This document shows, piece by piece, positions 1 through 12,459 of a stretch of 64,000 nt of DNA (position 1 is the first letter of the stretch; each line of letters starts with the position of its first letter). This DNA is from Branchiostoma floridae (lineage: Eukaryota > Chordata > Leptocardii > Amphioxiformes > Branchiostomatidae). The position numbers were made by a program, and so were the translations under genes. The DNA lies in NCBI RefSeq assembly GCF_000003815.2, contig NC_049996.1, positions 3,553,323 to 3,617,322 on the forward strand, written 5' to 3'. Below the pieces are notes generated by a model. That model searched no databases and was not told the origin of the DNA. It saw nothing but the letters and a program-made list of their open reading frames with translations.

Positions 1-1823
1 CTAAACGTTGGCATTACGTACCCACAGCAGACAATAGCGTGGTTATGATTAAAGTTTTCCTGCTTATTTACACAAGGCAAGGGCAATTACTGCACTTATT
101 CAAGGTTGTCACAAGCATAACTAATCTTCATACAAGCAGACCTCTCCAAACAAACTGCACTACACTTTTAACTCTTTACCAAGATATGCTTATTAGCCGT
201 TTTTAGCGAAGTGCAATTTTAAAAAAAATCCAATTGGATATCATGGCTGCTCTGCAATTACATTATCATTACAAATACATATAAATGTATGCACATTGTA
301 TTCAGACAAAAAGGATCGCACTCTGTTTTTATACTTAGAGTTAATCAGCTAATACAGTATATTGATGAACAAAGCTAATTAGCGACTGTATGTTTGCACG
401 GAGTCTGTTTTGCATATCTAAATGTTTTGCATGCTTTTTGTCTGAAAAAAGGATGCAGCAATTGCAGTTATTATACGTCTGTTATAAACTTAACGTCCCA
501 TTTATTTTCCACATAAACTAATCAGTTTATGATTATCTAATTATTCTGATTAACTGTTTGTAGTACAGTGCATTACTAAATTACACAGCATATACCATGA
601 CGTGGTGTCTGAAAAGTCATAAAAACTTATTCATGTCTGTCATGAAATACAATGTTTGAACTCATGGTTGGTATAATAATATCTCTAATTGTCACTTAGT
701 TTACTAGTTACAATATTGTCCCAAATAGCCTAATCATACATAAAGCTGGTGTTTCTGTCACAGTAACGCTTCTTGTACGTGACTTTGCTATCCTCTCCTT
801 GGTGTCTGTTGATGCCACCTTTGTAGCCAGTTGACTATTGTGTTCTCTGACAGGCCAGACTTTGTGGCATTAGTTGAGTTCGAGCACCCGACCAATAATG
901 AATTTAGCACTGTCAAATTGACACCCTCTATCAAGGCACAACCCCACCTGTCTGCACAACAGTCCTGGTGGTGTATCCTCTTCCTCCAGTAGAAAATAGA
1001 ATAGAATACAATAATTAGTATTTCCTTTGTGTAATTTCATGTACTGCCACCCAGAGTAAAAGGAAGATCCTTTTTGTTTGTTGATTAGAAAAAAAGCCAC
1101 ACCTGATTACATATATTCTTGTACAACCAACCTGAATGGACAATTCACAACATAGTGTAACGTTTGTACTAGTAGATTTGCCCTTGAAAATCTGTACTAT
1201 CATATAACGTTACTATGGAAGAGAACTACTGTACACTTTTCACTGATAATTAGTAGAATCATATCATAATGTTTAATTAGTAGAATTGTAAGATATACTC
1301 TGTATTCTTTCTTTTTTCGGTGCAGTTTAAAGTTGGCCATACAAAATTGACTGTCCTTTTTGTCGTGTCAATAAAGCTTGATGATACAATACTAACGTTA
1401 GTACTGTCTCATCAGTCACTGCAAAGCGCAACAATATTCCATGCATGCGCTCCCACTTACCGCGGCATTCTGACGCTACGGTATCGCTTATCCAGACACT
1501 CTAAACGTGGGTAAATCAAACAAAAACTACACAATAACGACGACAAGTTACACAAATTTGTTACTGCGTTTGTGTATTGTTGCCAATTTTAAGATAAACA
1601 GTACAATTTTTCACTTACTTTTAACGGACTTCTTCCCGGCGACATATATGTACTCCCAGCCGCTAAGTTGAAAAACCCTTCCTCATTGGCTGTACCCGAG
1701 CTGACCAATCAGGTCATCGCTTCCGCTAAGTGTCGGGCGCATATTGGTTCCCTTCTAAATTCAATTAGCCACAATGCACAGCTGCAGGTAAACAGCTTAC
1801 GTCACGCGCGGAAACGTCCATAA

Positions 1824-1869
1824 CCATATATGGTGCAACGGACGCACGTGCAAACGTGACCATATATGG
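1824..1869. promoter_or_regulatory. Pair of CArG-box (SRF-type) motifs inside family A copy 1
   Basis: The perfect CArG consensus ccatatatgg occurs at 1824-1833 and again at 1860-1869, 36 bp apart, within a CpG-rich stretch that also has cgcgcg flanks. Both motifs are conserved in the other copy (34651-34660 and 34687-34696). CArG boxes bind serum response factor in animals. Whether these act as such is not shown by the sequence. Confidence 0.45.
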
Positions 1870-2264
1870 TTACACGCGCGAAACGCGAGCTCGGTGAAAA
1901 TATGCGTAGATACCCCACCAAATTGGCTTTTAAATGATTTTGAAGTGACGATTGGCCAAAAATAATACCGGGGTCCTTTTAATAAGTATCTCACGCAGTA
2001 TCATACCAACTTTCAAGTCATCTGGACGTAATACCTGGGCACGGGAGACATGAATATACAGCCGGGCCAGAAAACGACCTTAAAACATCCCTAAAATCAT
2101 TGTAAAGGTATCTATCAAGAAAATGAGAAAAACGGGTCTGGGTATTGGCCCACTGTACCCTTGCGCCAAATTTCAGGCCATTTGGTCCAGGAACGACGGA
2201 GAGGAATCACTTTAAAGGTCGCGACAGGAGAAAGAAAGAAAGAAGAAACCGTATGAAAACAATA

Positions 2265-2303
2265 TTTTCACTCGAAGCGTACCTACGGTACGCGGAGTGA
2301 AAA
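2265..2303 (+). repeat. 3' terminal hairpin of family A copy 1
   Basis: Arms ttttcactc and gagtgaaaa, followed inward by gcgtacc and ggtacgc, close on a short loop. The last 14 bases of the right arm region (2292-2305) match the 3' hairpin and the 5' sub-terminal motif of copy 2 in the other orientation. Homology between the copies ends within a few bases of this structure, so it marks the element's 3' end. Confidence 0.75.
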
Positions 2304-2307
2304 TAAT

Positions 2308-4022
2308 TAAGTGTTTTGCGAGATACAATAGTAAATATGCGTGTGAAATGCATACGTTTTGTTTTGAGATTTTGTTGATTGTCTGGTCTCGATATTTTAA
2401 TATTAACATTTTCACGTTGTTTACTCCACGTTGCCTTTGAATATTTTAATGCTATCATATGAGTTTTGCGGAAAAAAATCTTAGGGTATCATTCTATGTG
2501 GGGCCTGAATTTGTTTCAATCGCTCTTCTTGACACTGCGAAATAGGTTCATATACGCGTCACATAGTTATTCATGCGTATCACATAAAGTCCGTACGTTT
2601 TTGCATTGCACGTGATTCGTGCGGTTTTCATAAGATTCGAGCGTTTTCGCATAGTGATTCGTGCGGTTTTCATAAGATACGAGCGTTTTTGCATAGTTAT
2701 TCGTGCGCATCACATTAGATTGGTTACGAATTGCATAAGATGCGTGCAAATGCTTAGGCACCCCTGAATAGTGCCTCCGGGCGTTAACAGAACAAGTTGG
2801 ACGGGTTTCAAGGTTTGCGCGACCTCACTTGTGCTGCCTACGTCACCTGTGACCTTTGACATTAAAGTTGTAGTGCAACTTTTCGAAAAGTGCATTATTA
2901 TAGACAGAAGTGACTCCGTGACAGGTCATCGCTACTATACGTTAAGATATGACCTTCAACGTTGTCGTCCATATTGTCTCAAAGGTGAGAGAATGTTAAC
3001 AGTACAGATTCTAGATCTAGGAATGAAGGAAGTATTCTGCCACCGTTAAAAGGGTTGGAGAAGCTACTAGACAAAGAAAGTTCTTAATCATTATATATTA
3101 TATTATTATAGCCAACACAAGTATTAGAGTAGAATATTATTCATAACTGTTCATTGTCACTTGTATATCTCCTATATTTATACCATGTACTTGTAATTTG
3201 CCCTCGGGCACAAACTTACAAATAAACTTCTCTATTATAGAAAGCTTGCAGATTGGGTGTTATCGTATATCCTCCAGGGGCGCTGTAGAAACAAGAAGTG
3301 AAGGTAGAAAGCATGTGCTGATAACTATCAATGCTGTGTAAGGCTTAGGTATACGTCCTAATGGAGAATAGGGGCACTGGGCTGTTTTGTGGTGCTGTAA
3401 ATTTCGGACGTGATCCCTACGTGGCCCGTGGGACACTATTGAGGCTCTTATGGTATTTTTGGGGCCGGCCGGGCACCGAGTAGAATTTAAGTCGGACTTA
3501 AAATCAACACGGGACCCGGTAACAAATAGACGCCGTGACCTACCTGTGGGGAACACCGAGCCCCCCCCCCCCCACACGGGACAAATTTCTTATGTTTGTG
3601 AAAAGGAAAAAAAAATTACGTAAAAATATACATAAAATACATGTGATGCCTATTACTATTACATTATTACTATCCTTTTACGTCTTGTGTAGTTTGTGTC
3701 TTCTATATCAGACTTTTCGTTCCCGAAAGCTGCCCGGCCGGGCCCCGGTTTGGAAATGTGAAGTAGGCCTAAGGCTAACGTCACATATCCAAAACGGGGC
3801 CCGGCCGGGGATGTTTAAGAAAAGAAAAATTGAAATTTATACGTAAAAATATACAATTGTAATGTCCAAGACTATTCTCTTAACGTATTGTGTAGTGTGG
3901 TGTCTTCTTCGTTCCCGAAAGCTGTCCGGTCGGGCCCCGGTTTGGAAATGTGACGTAGGCCTAAGTAGTTGTAAATCTTCTATTCTATCTAGATTACAGT
4001 ATCGACATATCCGTTGTTAGCA
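2308..4022. other. Non-coding stretch with short tandem repeats and GC-rich inverted repeats
   Basis: No gene is supported here. At 2613-2710 a 43-bp unit (gattcgtgcggttttcataa and following) is repeated two to three times. From about 3600 to 3965 a unit of about 190 bp is duplicated: tcccgaaagctg followed by a GGCCGGGCCCCGG core occurs at 3721 and at 3913. An inverted version of the same core lies between them near 3795, and another inverted relic lies at about 24495. The duplicate ends some 60 bp upstream of the NXPE start codon, so that gene's promoter lies next to or inside repeat DNA. Confidence 0.55.
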
Positions 4023-7000
4023 ATGAGAGCCATAACTTGGAGGAGGACTGTATCTGCAACCGGTGTGCTGATCATGATTTCCATGACGGTATGTTTATTT
4101 TCACGTTGCTATGGCTGCGTCTTAACTTTTTATTCCATGCAGTCTCGTAGAAGGCGTTTTTACTTCACAAAGAGCATGACATACTAGTATCATCATGACC
4201 TATGGTATGTAGATATTTTGTATATGTTAAATTTGATACAATCAAGTTCTTTTTTCCTTGAGCAGAATACATGCAATTTACATACCTACCTACCTGCCTA
4301 GTCCCTTGACCTAACATAATCAAGAAGAAAATTGTCTAAACCCTCTAACGTTACGTTCAATGGTAGGACTCTCAAACATGTGACATGTGTAACTGAGAAA
4401 GCAAAAACGTCGATGCTAGAATGACCATTTTGTCATGATAAGACTTTCATTGGAAAACTTCTGTGATTTGGATGGAAAATATGATCCACTGATATCATTC
4501 GTGCAAATGAGGACATACTTAGTAATTTGCATAATCAATATGTAGCCTTTGTGATACGTCAGTCGTAAAGGCCTACATCATTTGGCAAAGCCGTGAGGTC
4601 GAGGAAATGGGAACATACAGAAGTAACTGAATCACGATCATACAAGTATATCAAGTAATGGTACTGTATCGTTCTTGTAACGTTATGTCCTACAGGCGTG
4701 GTGGATTTTCTATCTACGATTTAAGCCCTGGGGCCAATACACTACATACTATCAGGGTGTTCTAAATCCACTGTTGTCGAAACGTCGCCTCGTCATGGAG
4801 CCACCAGTTCAACCTTGCCTCCTCAACCAGTCTCTTCACTTCGACCAGACCACATACCCAACCTACACGGAGGTTTTCGTCTTAAACAGGGACCGCCTGT
4901 ATCGCAAAGGAGACGTCCTTACCGTCAAGGTGGTGGCAAGAGATAAAGAAGGAAGGCCGAAGACGTACGGAGGAGACTTTTTCCGTGTCAGACTGGTCAG
5001 CAGTGACCGTTCGCTACAGGCCAGTAGTGCCGGTCACGTCACTGACCACTGTAACGGCACCTACACCGTGCAGTTCCCACTCTACTGGGTAGGGGGCGTT
5101 TCGGTGAGTCCAAATCACGGTGTTCTATGATGGAAAAGTGCATGTGGTTGCTTTTATTTCACCTTCGCCTAGAAGGTTGTGTTTTCGTGTGTGTGTGTTC
5201 GTTTGCTTGTCTGCTCTTGATGATATTTGTTGGTAAGGGGTTAGCAACTTTACCAATAGCGGCTTTCTTGTGAACTGCAGCAGAACTTCTGGCCTTGATG
5301 TCTCGTTTTCTGCTTGTTAGTTACATCTTTCCTGGCCACCGGTAATGCATTTTTGGCGACGACTCAATGGCGAGCCTAATAGTATAGTGTGCGTCCGCTT
5401 GACAAGAATTCCCAAAAATCCGTAGGCATGTGTGGAATTTTCCCCCGCATGCGTAGTAGTATAATCTAAATATTCCCCTGGAAATTTGTTTTGATGACGT
5501 TTTCTTTGCCATTGTCCCTCCCCGAATTTGAGTATTTGAGAATGTATTTTGCATTTGCTGCACAGATAGATGGCTTAATATGTGTTCTTTTGCGACGCAT
5601 ATGCTGCTGTCGTCAAATACTTCTTTTCCTGACCTTATATTACAATTGTAAGACCATATATATATCCGTGCACAAAATAAAGCGCTTACCAACAAGCTTT
5701 CGATCAGTCCTCTGATCCTTCTCAAGTTGAAATGACCCAGAGCCTAAGTCGCACATCCGGAACGGAAGCGTGACGTCAGTAAAGGGTCAAAGGTGCTTGG
5801 CAGTCGGTATCGGCCCCCGTCACTGTTGAGGGAAGGTGGATGTGCTCTGATGTAGATGGCCTCTTTTACTCCCCTGAGAAATTAATCAGAAAGTACTACT
5901 TTACCTGAACTTTTGATGTTTTTTGCTTTACAAATTTCTATGACAGGACCAATATGTAAAACGTTACAACTTTCTCTGTCTACTTCTCCTTCCTTTGACA
6001 TAGTCTGCAATTCAAACAGTATGCATCGCAAAAGCAAGCTTTTAAAAAAAAGGTACATGTTAAATTTCACACCAGATAAAGATCCAGCTTGTCCATCCTA
6101 GCGAGGCAGTGAAGGTTCTACAGAGACTGCGACAAATTCCGAACAAGAGAGTCTTCTACTGCAAATTCGAGGATCAGAAGACCAATTCTAAATCTAAACA
6201 GCAATGCTTCAGCTCTAACAACCCCAGCCTACCACCCCACCGACAGTGCGATTTCTCACAACCAGAGGCAAACGGAACCTGGATTTGTGAGAAACCGGAG
6301 AAACTACCGTGTTCCGCCATCACAAAGTGCCAATGGTACTATAAGGGCATAACAAGGGTACTGGGATTCGTGTCTGAAGCGGAAAAGAAACTTTCCAAAA
6401 AGTAAGTTTTAAATTTTGTGAAGATTTCCACCAATAACTGTATAAATTTATCAGATAATTATCTCTTTGTAATGCTTATAAAAGTATATATTGTGTTTCC
6501 GATAGCAGTAGGTAAAACAGCTTACACATGGCCCAAGTATGAAGTTCGCATACTTTACCATTAAAGTACATTTACACATTCACTGTAGCTATGTAAATTA
6601 ACCCATAATTTGCATATTTGTCGCCTGTATGCCCCACCTGTCACAAATGGTATACGTATCAGATGTGCTATTATGGAAAACAGTGGAATTATGTTTCTTC
6701 TCATTAATCATGTATGTCCATTCTTAATTTGCATAATTTATTTACGTCTGGTCCAGCATCTGTTGAATGTTGTTATCTAGTAAATATTCACGGGAGCTTA
6801 CATTGATTCTAACGTCTTGTGCCACACAGGCCATATCTTGAGACTGAACTTGACGTAGATCCCAAGGAGCCCATACGAGTCCTTGAGACAGAACTGCCCA
6901 CACCAGAACACCTTCCAGCGTGTACCGGGAACACGCGTGAGTCCGGAGCTTCGCTGGGACATTGGTCAGGCAAGGTGTGGAAGTCAGCGGTCTGTAATGT

Positions 7001-9434
7001 CCGAGTCTTCACTAAGGAAGACATCCGGCAATGCCTGGCTAACAAGACCGTGTACATGCAAGGTATATATCAGTAGTGTTCTAGTGGTCAGCAGTTCTAG
7101 AGTATCAATACTATTATAGCTACTTGTAGATAGTTGGAAGTACGTGTAAAGTCTAGGGGTACCGGTACAATACCGTTTTTTCTTAATGGACCGGTCCAGG
7201 AAAACCGGACCTGAAAAATTCTGTGGACCGGATAATGAACCTATTGGAAAATGAACACATACTATGATCAGCCATTCACACGTTTCGGGGCTTACCGGTC
7301 GAGGACAATAACAAGAACGAAGTACTTAGAGTATATATATTGAAGTTTTACAGCCAATAATACAAAGGTAGTTGTCCTTGTAGGATTTTAAAACGCCAGT
7401 TGGAGTCGAATACTCAAAAAAGACTTCTTTGTTGCGAACTGGATCATTGTTTTGAGTATCGTCCCTTCACAACTTTTCACATGCTGAATCAGGTCCAGGT
7501 CCAGGTCCAAACTGGGACCTGATCATCTGGACCTGAACCGGACCTGGACCTGAAGTTTCATTCTGTATCGGCACCTACCCCTAGCTAACGTTCACTGTGT
7601 TGACTTAACCTTCGCAGGGAAGATTCTATTGTCAGAGCTGTGTGATTGTATAACTCGGGAAGTCTTGGGTGGATGATATTCTGTACTAATATGCTCGTAC
7701 GTGTTGACAAGGGTAACAAACGCCCCCTAGTCTCTTTTAATACGGTGCTGCAGTGGAACTTCCGGTTTTGATATCTATCCATATTTGATGCCATCCATAT
7801 AATCAAATAAGCATGGCCTAACATATCGTATTCAAATTTTATAAATGTTCAACGGCAACATATTTTCATATATGTTTCAAACATGTTTCTATATCCTAGG
7901 TGACTCTACCATTAGGCAATGGTGCGAGCGTTTGCAGAAGGTTGTACCGCTGCACAACGACGACAGAACCATGGATTCTGATGGTTTGCCAATCTTTTCT
8001 TTAAGACTTACTAGGACTCTTTTGGTCAACAACACGTTTTCGAATAAGCAGCATGTACAACGGTGTCCTGGATACTTTCTTTTTCTGACAAAGCCAAAAA
8101 ATTGACATTTAACCTTATCCAGACTGGGCTTTTTGGCATTCCCTTTCCTGGGTGGGGGTGGGGCTCATTTGCCCCCCCCCCCCTTTCGTAATTTCAAAAC
8201 GGCTTACTGTACGATCATCAAATTGACAGAAAGTGATGTGCTCATTAAGGTTTTTATTTCTGAAATTTTGATATCGTTATGACGTAGCATGACGTAATTA
8301 TGACATCTTTGATTGACTTTATTTGCTAAATCTGGGAATTCCCATAATACCAAAAGAAATCACACAAAATGTTAACACTAAAGGGTTTCTTATCAATAGT
8401 TAAGTCTTCTAAGACTTTTGTTGTGAAAGGCCAACTTCATGACGTCAAAATGACGTCATGAAATGACGTCATATGTGTTTCAGCTATCACTTTCAATCCG
8501 CCATCTTGGATCATCAACCTAAAATGTCTAAGTATTGATACATGTTTGTCAACATATATCCCCAAAGCCCCACAGAAATGGATCATGGATTGAAAAACGT
8601 TCCCATGAATGTTTTTTTTGTAAGAAAATACAAAATTATAGTAAAATCCGATCAAAAATAAGCTGATTATACTTCTTATCATGATACGGTCGGCCATCTT
8701 GGATTCTGACCGATTACGTCATATCATTAGCATTAAATTCACCCCCGTGAACTACACGACAGGGCGTCTTTTCCAACTTGGGACCTAAGCCTAAACGGGA
8801 GGCTTAGATACATGCGACGATCCAAAGAATGCCTTCAATTTTCAATCGTTTGATGAATGAGACAACGCTGTAAGGAAGATGACTAACCCGTAATTGGTAC
8901 ATTTTTGTTGCAGTTTTTCAAGTAAGTCACAACCTCCAGTGGAACATCTCTGTTCGCTTCCGGTTCCATCACCTTCCAGTACAATTACGAGCTTGGGTAA
9001 ATTTTCATGGCTACCATTACACTGTTGATGAGCTAGACGCCGCCCAAGGAGGCCCAAATATGGTGATAGTCCTAAGTTTGTGGTCCCACTTTACGAAAGA
9101 GCCACTGGACATGATTCGATCTCGTCTGTACGCCATACGGGGCGCCATACATCGTCTCCTGCGCAGGAGTCCCGGCACGCGAGTTTTCGTGAGAACTGGG
9201 ACAACGCGACAACACAAGGGAGGACTGTTGGAGTACTACCTGCTAAATAGCGACTGGCTAGCTTACGAAATCACGGAGGCGATACGAGAAATATTCCGGG
9301 AGGATCCAGACGTGGTCGTGTTGGACACGTGGGACATGAGTGTTTGTCAGCCGGGGGAAGACAACGTTCACCCAGATCAAACAATGGTGGACAATCTACT
9401 TAACAGGCTGTTGTCTCATATCTGCCCAAACTAA
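4023..9434 (+). CDS. NXPE family protein (neurexophilin and PC-esterase domain), six exons
   Basis: I assemble six exons: 4023-4088, 4696-5103, 6076-6401, 6830-7062, 7900-7983 and 8914-9434. All introns are GT-AG with matching phases, giving 545 residues, the usual length of vertebrate NXPE1-4. Exon 1 and the start of exon 2 encode a signal anchor (about residues 10-29). Exons 2-3 carry the neurexophilin-like part, including WVGG and a conserved HPSEAV stretch. The PC-esterase (SGNH-like) part begins with GDSTIRQW, whose Gly codon is split across the exon 4/5 junction (Ser347 is the likely nucleophile). It ends with a DxxH motif, DNVH (Asp522, His525), near the C-terminus. The exon 5 donor (gtttgc) is the weakest call, supported by phase. 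The protein is expected to be membrane-anchored or secreted; its substrate is not known. The introns are full of repeats. Confidence 0.86.
5104..6075 (+). other. NXPE intron 2, with a transposon-like start at about 5160
   Basis: The intron runs from gtgagt to ccag. Near 5163 the sequence ccttcgcctagaagg is a short hairpin followed by a GT-rich tract. It resembles the terminal hairpins of the HINE-like relics elsewhere in the window. I see no other element boundary and no coding sequence on either strand here. Confidence 0.4.
7153..7584. repeat. Palindromic MITE-like element in NXPE intron 4
   Basis: The left end ctaggggtaccggtac is roughly inverted at the right end (ggcacctacccctag), giving imperfect terminal inverted repeats around a stretch dense in ggacctg and caggtcc words (especially 7490-7556) that can fold into nested hairpins. 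There is no transposase and no clear target duplication. It lies entirely within intron 4 (7063-7899). Confidence 0.4.
8440..8471. promoter_or_regulatory. Cluster of three perfect CRE palindromes in NXPE intron 5
   Basis: The CREB/ATF consensus tgacgtca occurs at 8440-8447, 8451-8458 and 8464-8471, with looser tgacgta variants near 8280. Three full palindromes within 32 bp is far from random in an AT-rich intron. Nearby repeated phrases of the type gccatcttggat suggest that the block may sit in a repeat, so it could be transposon-borne rather than a selected enhancer. Confidence 0.4.
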
Positions 9435-9563
9435 GAGGTTTGGGCAGGTGTATGGCTATTATGATTTGCATCTTTAGTATATTTTGATGTATGTCGAAAC
9501 CCATTTCATGATTTCCCCCTGTTTATGGACTCATACCGGACTTATGCTGTCCCATGTATTTGA

Positions 9564-9585
9564 AATAAATAAAAAATCCAATAAA
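9564..9585 (+). terminator. Polyadenylation signals of the NXPE gene
   Basis: An aataaa lies at 9564-9569 and a second one about 15 bases on, roughly 130-150 bp after the NXPE stop codon. This is a normal distance for a short 3' UTR. The transcript probably ends within a few tens of bases downstream. Confidence 0.5.
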
Positions 9586-9589
9586 GAAA

Positions 9590-11126
9590 CAGTTCTGCTG
9601 GAGATGTTTTATTTTATATTGCAAGAGAATTGTTATGCTACCACGTACACGTACAGTACGTACCTTAGAATATATGCATTAGAATTCGAATCTTGAAAAA
9701 TGAAAATAAACAATTGTTTTGGGAGGTACAATAGTAATAAATACGGACGTGGCTTACAAAAAGCGTACGGAAAAAAGTGGTTGTCGCAGAGGAACAATTG
9801 AAGCAAATACACAACTTTGGAGAAATTTGCTCGTTCATCTTGGACGGTGCTCGATGCTGCAAATATTGTCTGATTCCTAAAGTTGCATAGTGATTGAGGG
9901 TAAAACGGCCATGTTGTTGCCAAAAATGCAATCTCAGAACTGTTTCCTTATTCATTGTCAATGACATTTAGGCAGAACTGATTAAGCTCTACAAATTCGG
10001 TGTGTCTATCAACCTATTTCTTGGTGTCCAGAGGTGACAATAAAAGCAAATGCACAAATTCAGGACCAAGGATGCTATGAACACGCGAGTTCAGAAGACA
10101 ACATGGAGTAAACAACCTGGAAAATGTAAATATTCAAATAGGCAAATTCAAACAAGAAAACCTTCTCTCATAAAGTAAGACACAATCAACGTATTTATTA
10201 ATATTGTACCTAACAAAACACTTGGTTGATCACAGTTTGAGATTAGAATTTCCATGCATAGATTTTAGGCTCATACTGTTTAGGGTCTAAACCCCATACA
10301 TGTTGTCGCAGAGCAATTCAGAGCCTAACATTTTGAAAAACAAGTCGTATTAACATTATCACAATTATACCAAAGTACATAAGTAGCGAGTATAAAGTGT
10401 CTGTCATTTAGAAAACCGTGATATTCTCTTAATCAACTATGCAGATGAAGTCCTTATTTGCTAGTCAACAAAAGATTACGTTGGTCTTCAACAACGTTAC
10501 GTACAGAAATCATCAACGTTCGTTACTGCCTTCTTGAATTATCCTGTGTCAAAGTTTGCAACTAAAAGGCCCCTGCAGTTCCAACAGAAAGCTGCTAGAG
10601 GGCCCAAGCGTATGTCACTTCACAGCATATCAAATATCAATAGCATATCAAATATCCACGACTTTTTACCTATGATGCCCATGGTTACAGATACACGTAC
10701 CCGAAACCATAACCTTTTTGTAGAAGGTAATAAATTTCCATAATCATGAAGCTTTGCTCAGACAATTAACCCCACCCTATACGTATATGACTAATCCAAT
10801 CTTGTTTGTCACATTTTGACGGAAAATCTACCCAACGTTCGCAGCTGACAGACACAAGTGCCACTAGAAGACCAAAACCTTCTTTCTGACTTGCCAGCCC
10901 GGAAAGGACGAACTGAAGCTATTAAGACTAGCTTAAAAGGTAAGTTTAAAGGTGAGTATAGTTTTGTTCAGCCATACTTCATTTTCTAAATTGCGTATCT
11001 TGTAACTTACTGTAAGTCAATGTAGGTCTGTGGCGCTTGACATGGCAAAAATCAGGAGTGTGCAGTATATTTGAGTTTGAAGCTGAAAACAATCATATAA
11101 TCTAGTAACACATTGGAAGACAGAAC
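9590..11126. other. Intergenic stretch with one HINE 3' relic (about 10534-10740)
   Basis: No coding sequence is supported. At 10573-10606 a phrase ctgcagttcc...gctgctagagggccc matches the core phrases repeated at 60.8-61.3 kb. At about 10715-10730 the sequence acctttttgtagaaggtaataa forms a small terminal hairpin followed by aataa, as at 61461-61478. This is the 3' remnant of a HINE-like element. The rest is AT-rich without recognisable structure. Confidence 0.45.
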
Positions 11127-12459
11127 GCATGTTCATTTTTATTTATTTATTTATTTATTCACATATATTTTGCGAGTATGAGGCGGAAAGCACAAATTGC
11201 TTATATTAAGCCTTCTACTCAAGAAACATACGCATAAAACAAGAATAGTAAACGACATTACATACATAAGTACAAAATGGATAACAGAAAAATAAATTTA
11301 AACAAGACAAGTTGGTGCTGAATCAATTAGGAGAACCTGCCTGTACAATGGATATAGGTAATGACAAGATCAAAAATGTTACAGTTCTGTTGATGTGAGA
11401 GAGATGTTGATCCTGATAACAGTAAAGTACATAAAGTAGTGTCGTTGAGGTGCTTTAGGTCTACTATAATATTTGAGACAGCCGATAACAAAGAACTTCT
11501 TTGGCTAGTATAGAGTGTGCAGTGTAGTAGATAATGTTCGGTTGTTTCACAATGATAGCCGCATTTACATGTAGGATAATCAATACAATGGTGTTGAAAT
11601 AGATGGTAGTTTAACTGACTGAAGTTTAGACGGAGCCTTGTAAGATGAACTGCGGAACGACCTTGGCCATGAGAGAAATGGGAGTATTTTGTCGACTTGT
11701 TGAATAGTGAGTCCAGCTCTTTTTTGAAAGTGTTGATCGAAAGGACGGCTTTAGCATTCGTAGGCAGTTCATTCCACAAGTGAACAGTTGAAGGTAGGAA
11801 GGATCTTTTATACTTTTCAGTTTTACAGGCAATGGAAGTAAGGTTTTGGTTTGCGCGAAGGTTGTAAGGGACCGTATCACAGATACGTGGAGGGATAATA
11901 TTATGTAAGTACAGTGGTGCGAGACCATTCATAATTTTCCAAAACTGAATCAACTGATGCTTTTTCCTTCTGTCCGCTAGTGTGTCCCATGCAACCTCGG
12001 CTAACAAGCTCTCATGTTTAGTGCCTCTCATGGCTCCGGTACAAACTCGTGCCGCGGCCATCTGGACAGACTCAAGAAGATCACAATCTTTGCCGAGAAG
12101 GCCACACCAAACAATGTCAGCATATTCAAGTAATGGACGAATCATAGTGACATACAGAGTTTCTAATGTTCCCCGAGGAACAAAATATGATATCCTCTTC
12201 AGAAGATTGATTCGCTTCATTGCCTTGGTAATCAATGTAGACACGTGATATGACCAGGACAAGTCACGTTTCAAGTTTAAGCCCAAATGCTTGTGAGAGT
12301 CAACTTCCTTAAGCACAACTCCTTTAAACACTAATGGTGGGTGATAGACTTTGACCCTTTTCATGGAGAATGTCATCAGTTCAGTTTTAAGGGGATTAAA
12401 AGTTACCAGCCACTGGTCCGACCATTCACCCACCATTCTAAGATCATGGCATGTTCATT
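11127..12459 (-). mobile_element. 5'-truncated non-LTR retrotransposon (LINE) with 11-bp target duplication
   Basis: The 11-base word gcatgttcatt flanks the insert at 11127-11137 and 12449-12459, so the element itself is 11138-12448. On the minus strand it ends in an (aata)n tail next to the target duplication, the usual mark of target-primed reverse transcription, and it is truncated at the 5' end. The intact target duplication and the open reading frame suggest a fairly recent insertion. Confidence 0.85.
11327..12448 (-). pseudogene. C-terminal part of a LINE reverse transcriptase
   Basis: The open frame (369 codons from the first Met at 12436) starts inside the reverse transcriptase domain. 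WLVTFNPLKTELMTFS and HLGLNLKRDLSW are typical of the palm-to-thumb region of jockey/CR1-like elements. After a long linker, the C-terminus has CKCGYHCETTEHYLLHC, a cysteine/histidine motif common at the end of such ORF2 proteins. The endonuclease and the catalytic YADD part are missing because of 5' truncation, so the protein cannot be active. It extends to the insertion boundary with no Met of its own upstream. There are no internal stops or frameshifts. Confidence 0.85.

Larger units (their letters stand above)
1..2307 (+). mobile_element. Helentron-like (HINE) element, family A, copy 1, 5' end outside window
   Basis: This stretch reappears in inverted orientation at about 34200-36508 with only scattered mismatches, and the match runs right up to base 1, so the element continues to the left of the window. 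Reading toward its 3' end it has about 1.7 kb of unique passenger DNA, two diverged cores about 160 bp apart (each with a phrase like ccaaatttcaggccatttgg, near 2008 and 2168), a GAAA microsatellite (2229-2247), and a 39-base imperfect hairpin (2265-2303) just before the point where the two copies stop matching. This is the layout known for non-autonomous Helentrons (DINE-1, bivalve pearl elements). No Rep/helicase gene is visible, so it is non-autonomous. The assignment is by structure only. Confidence 0.72.
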
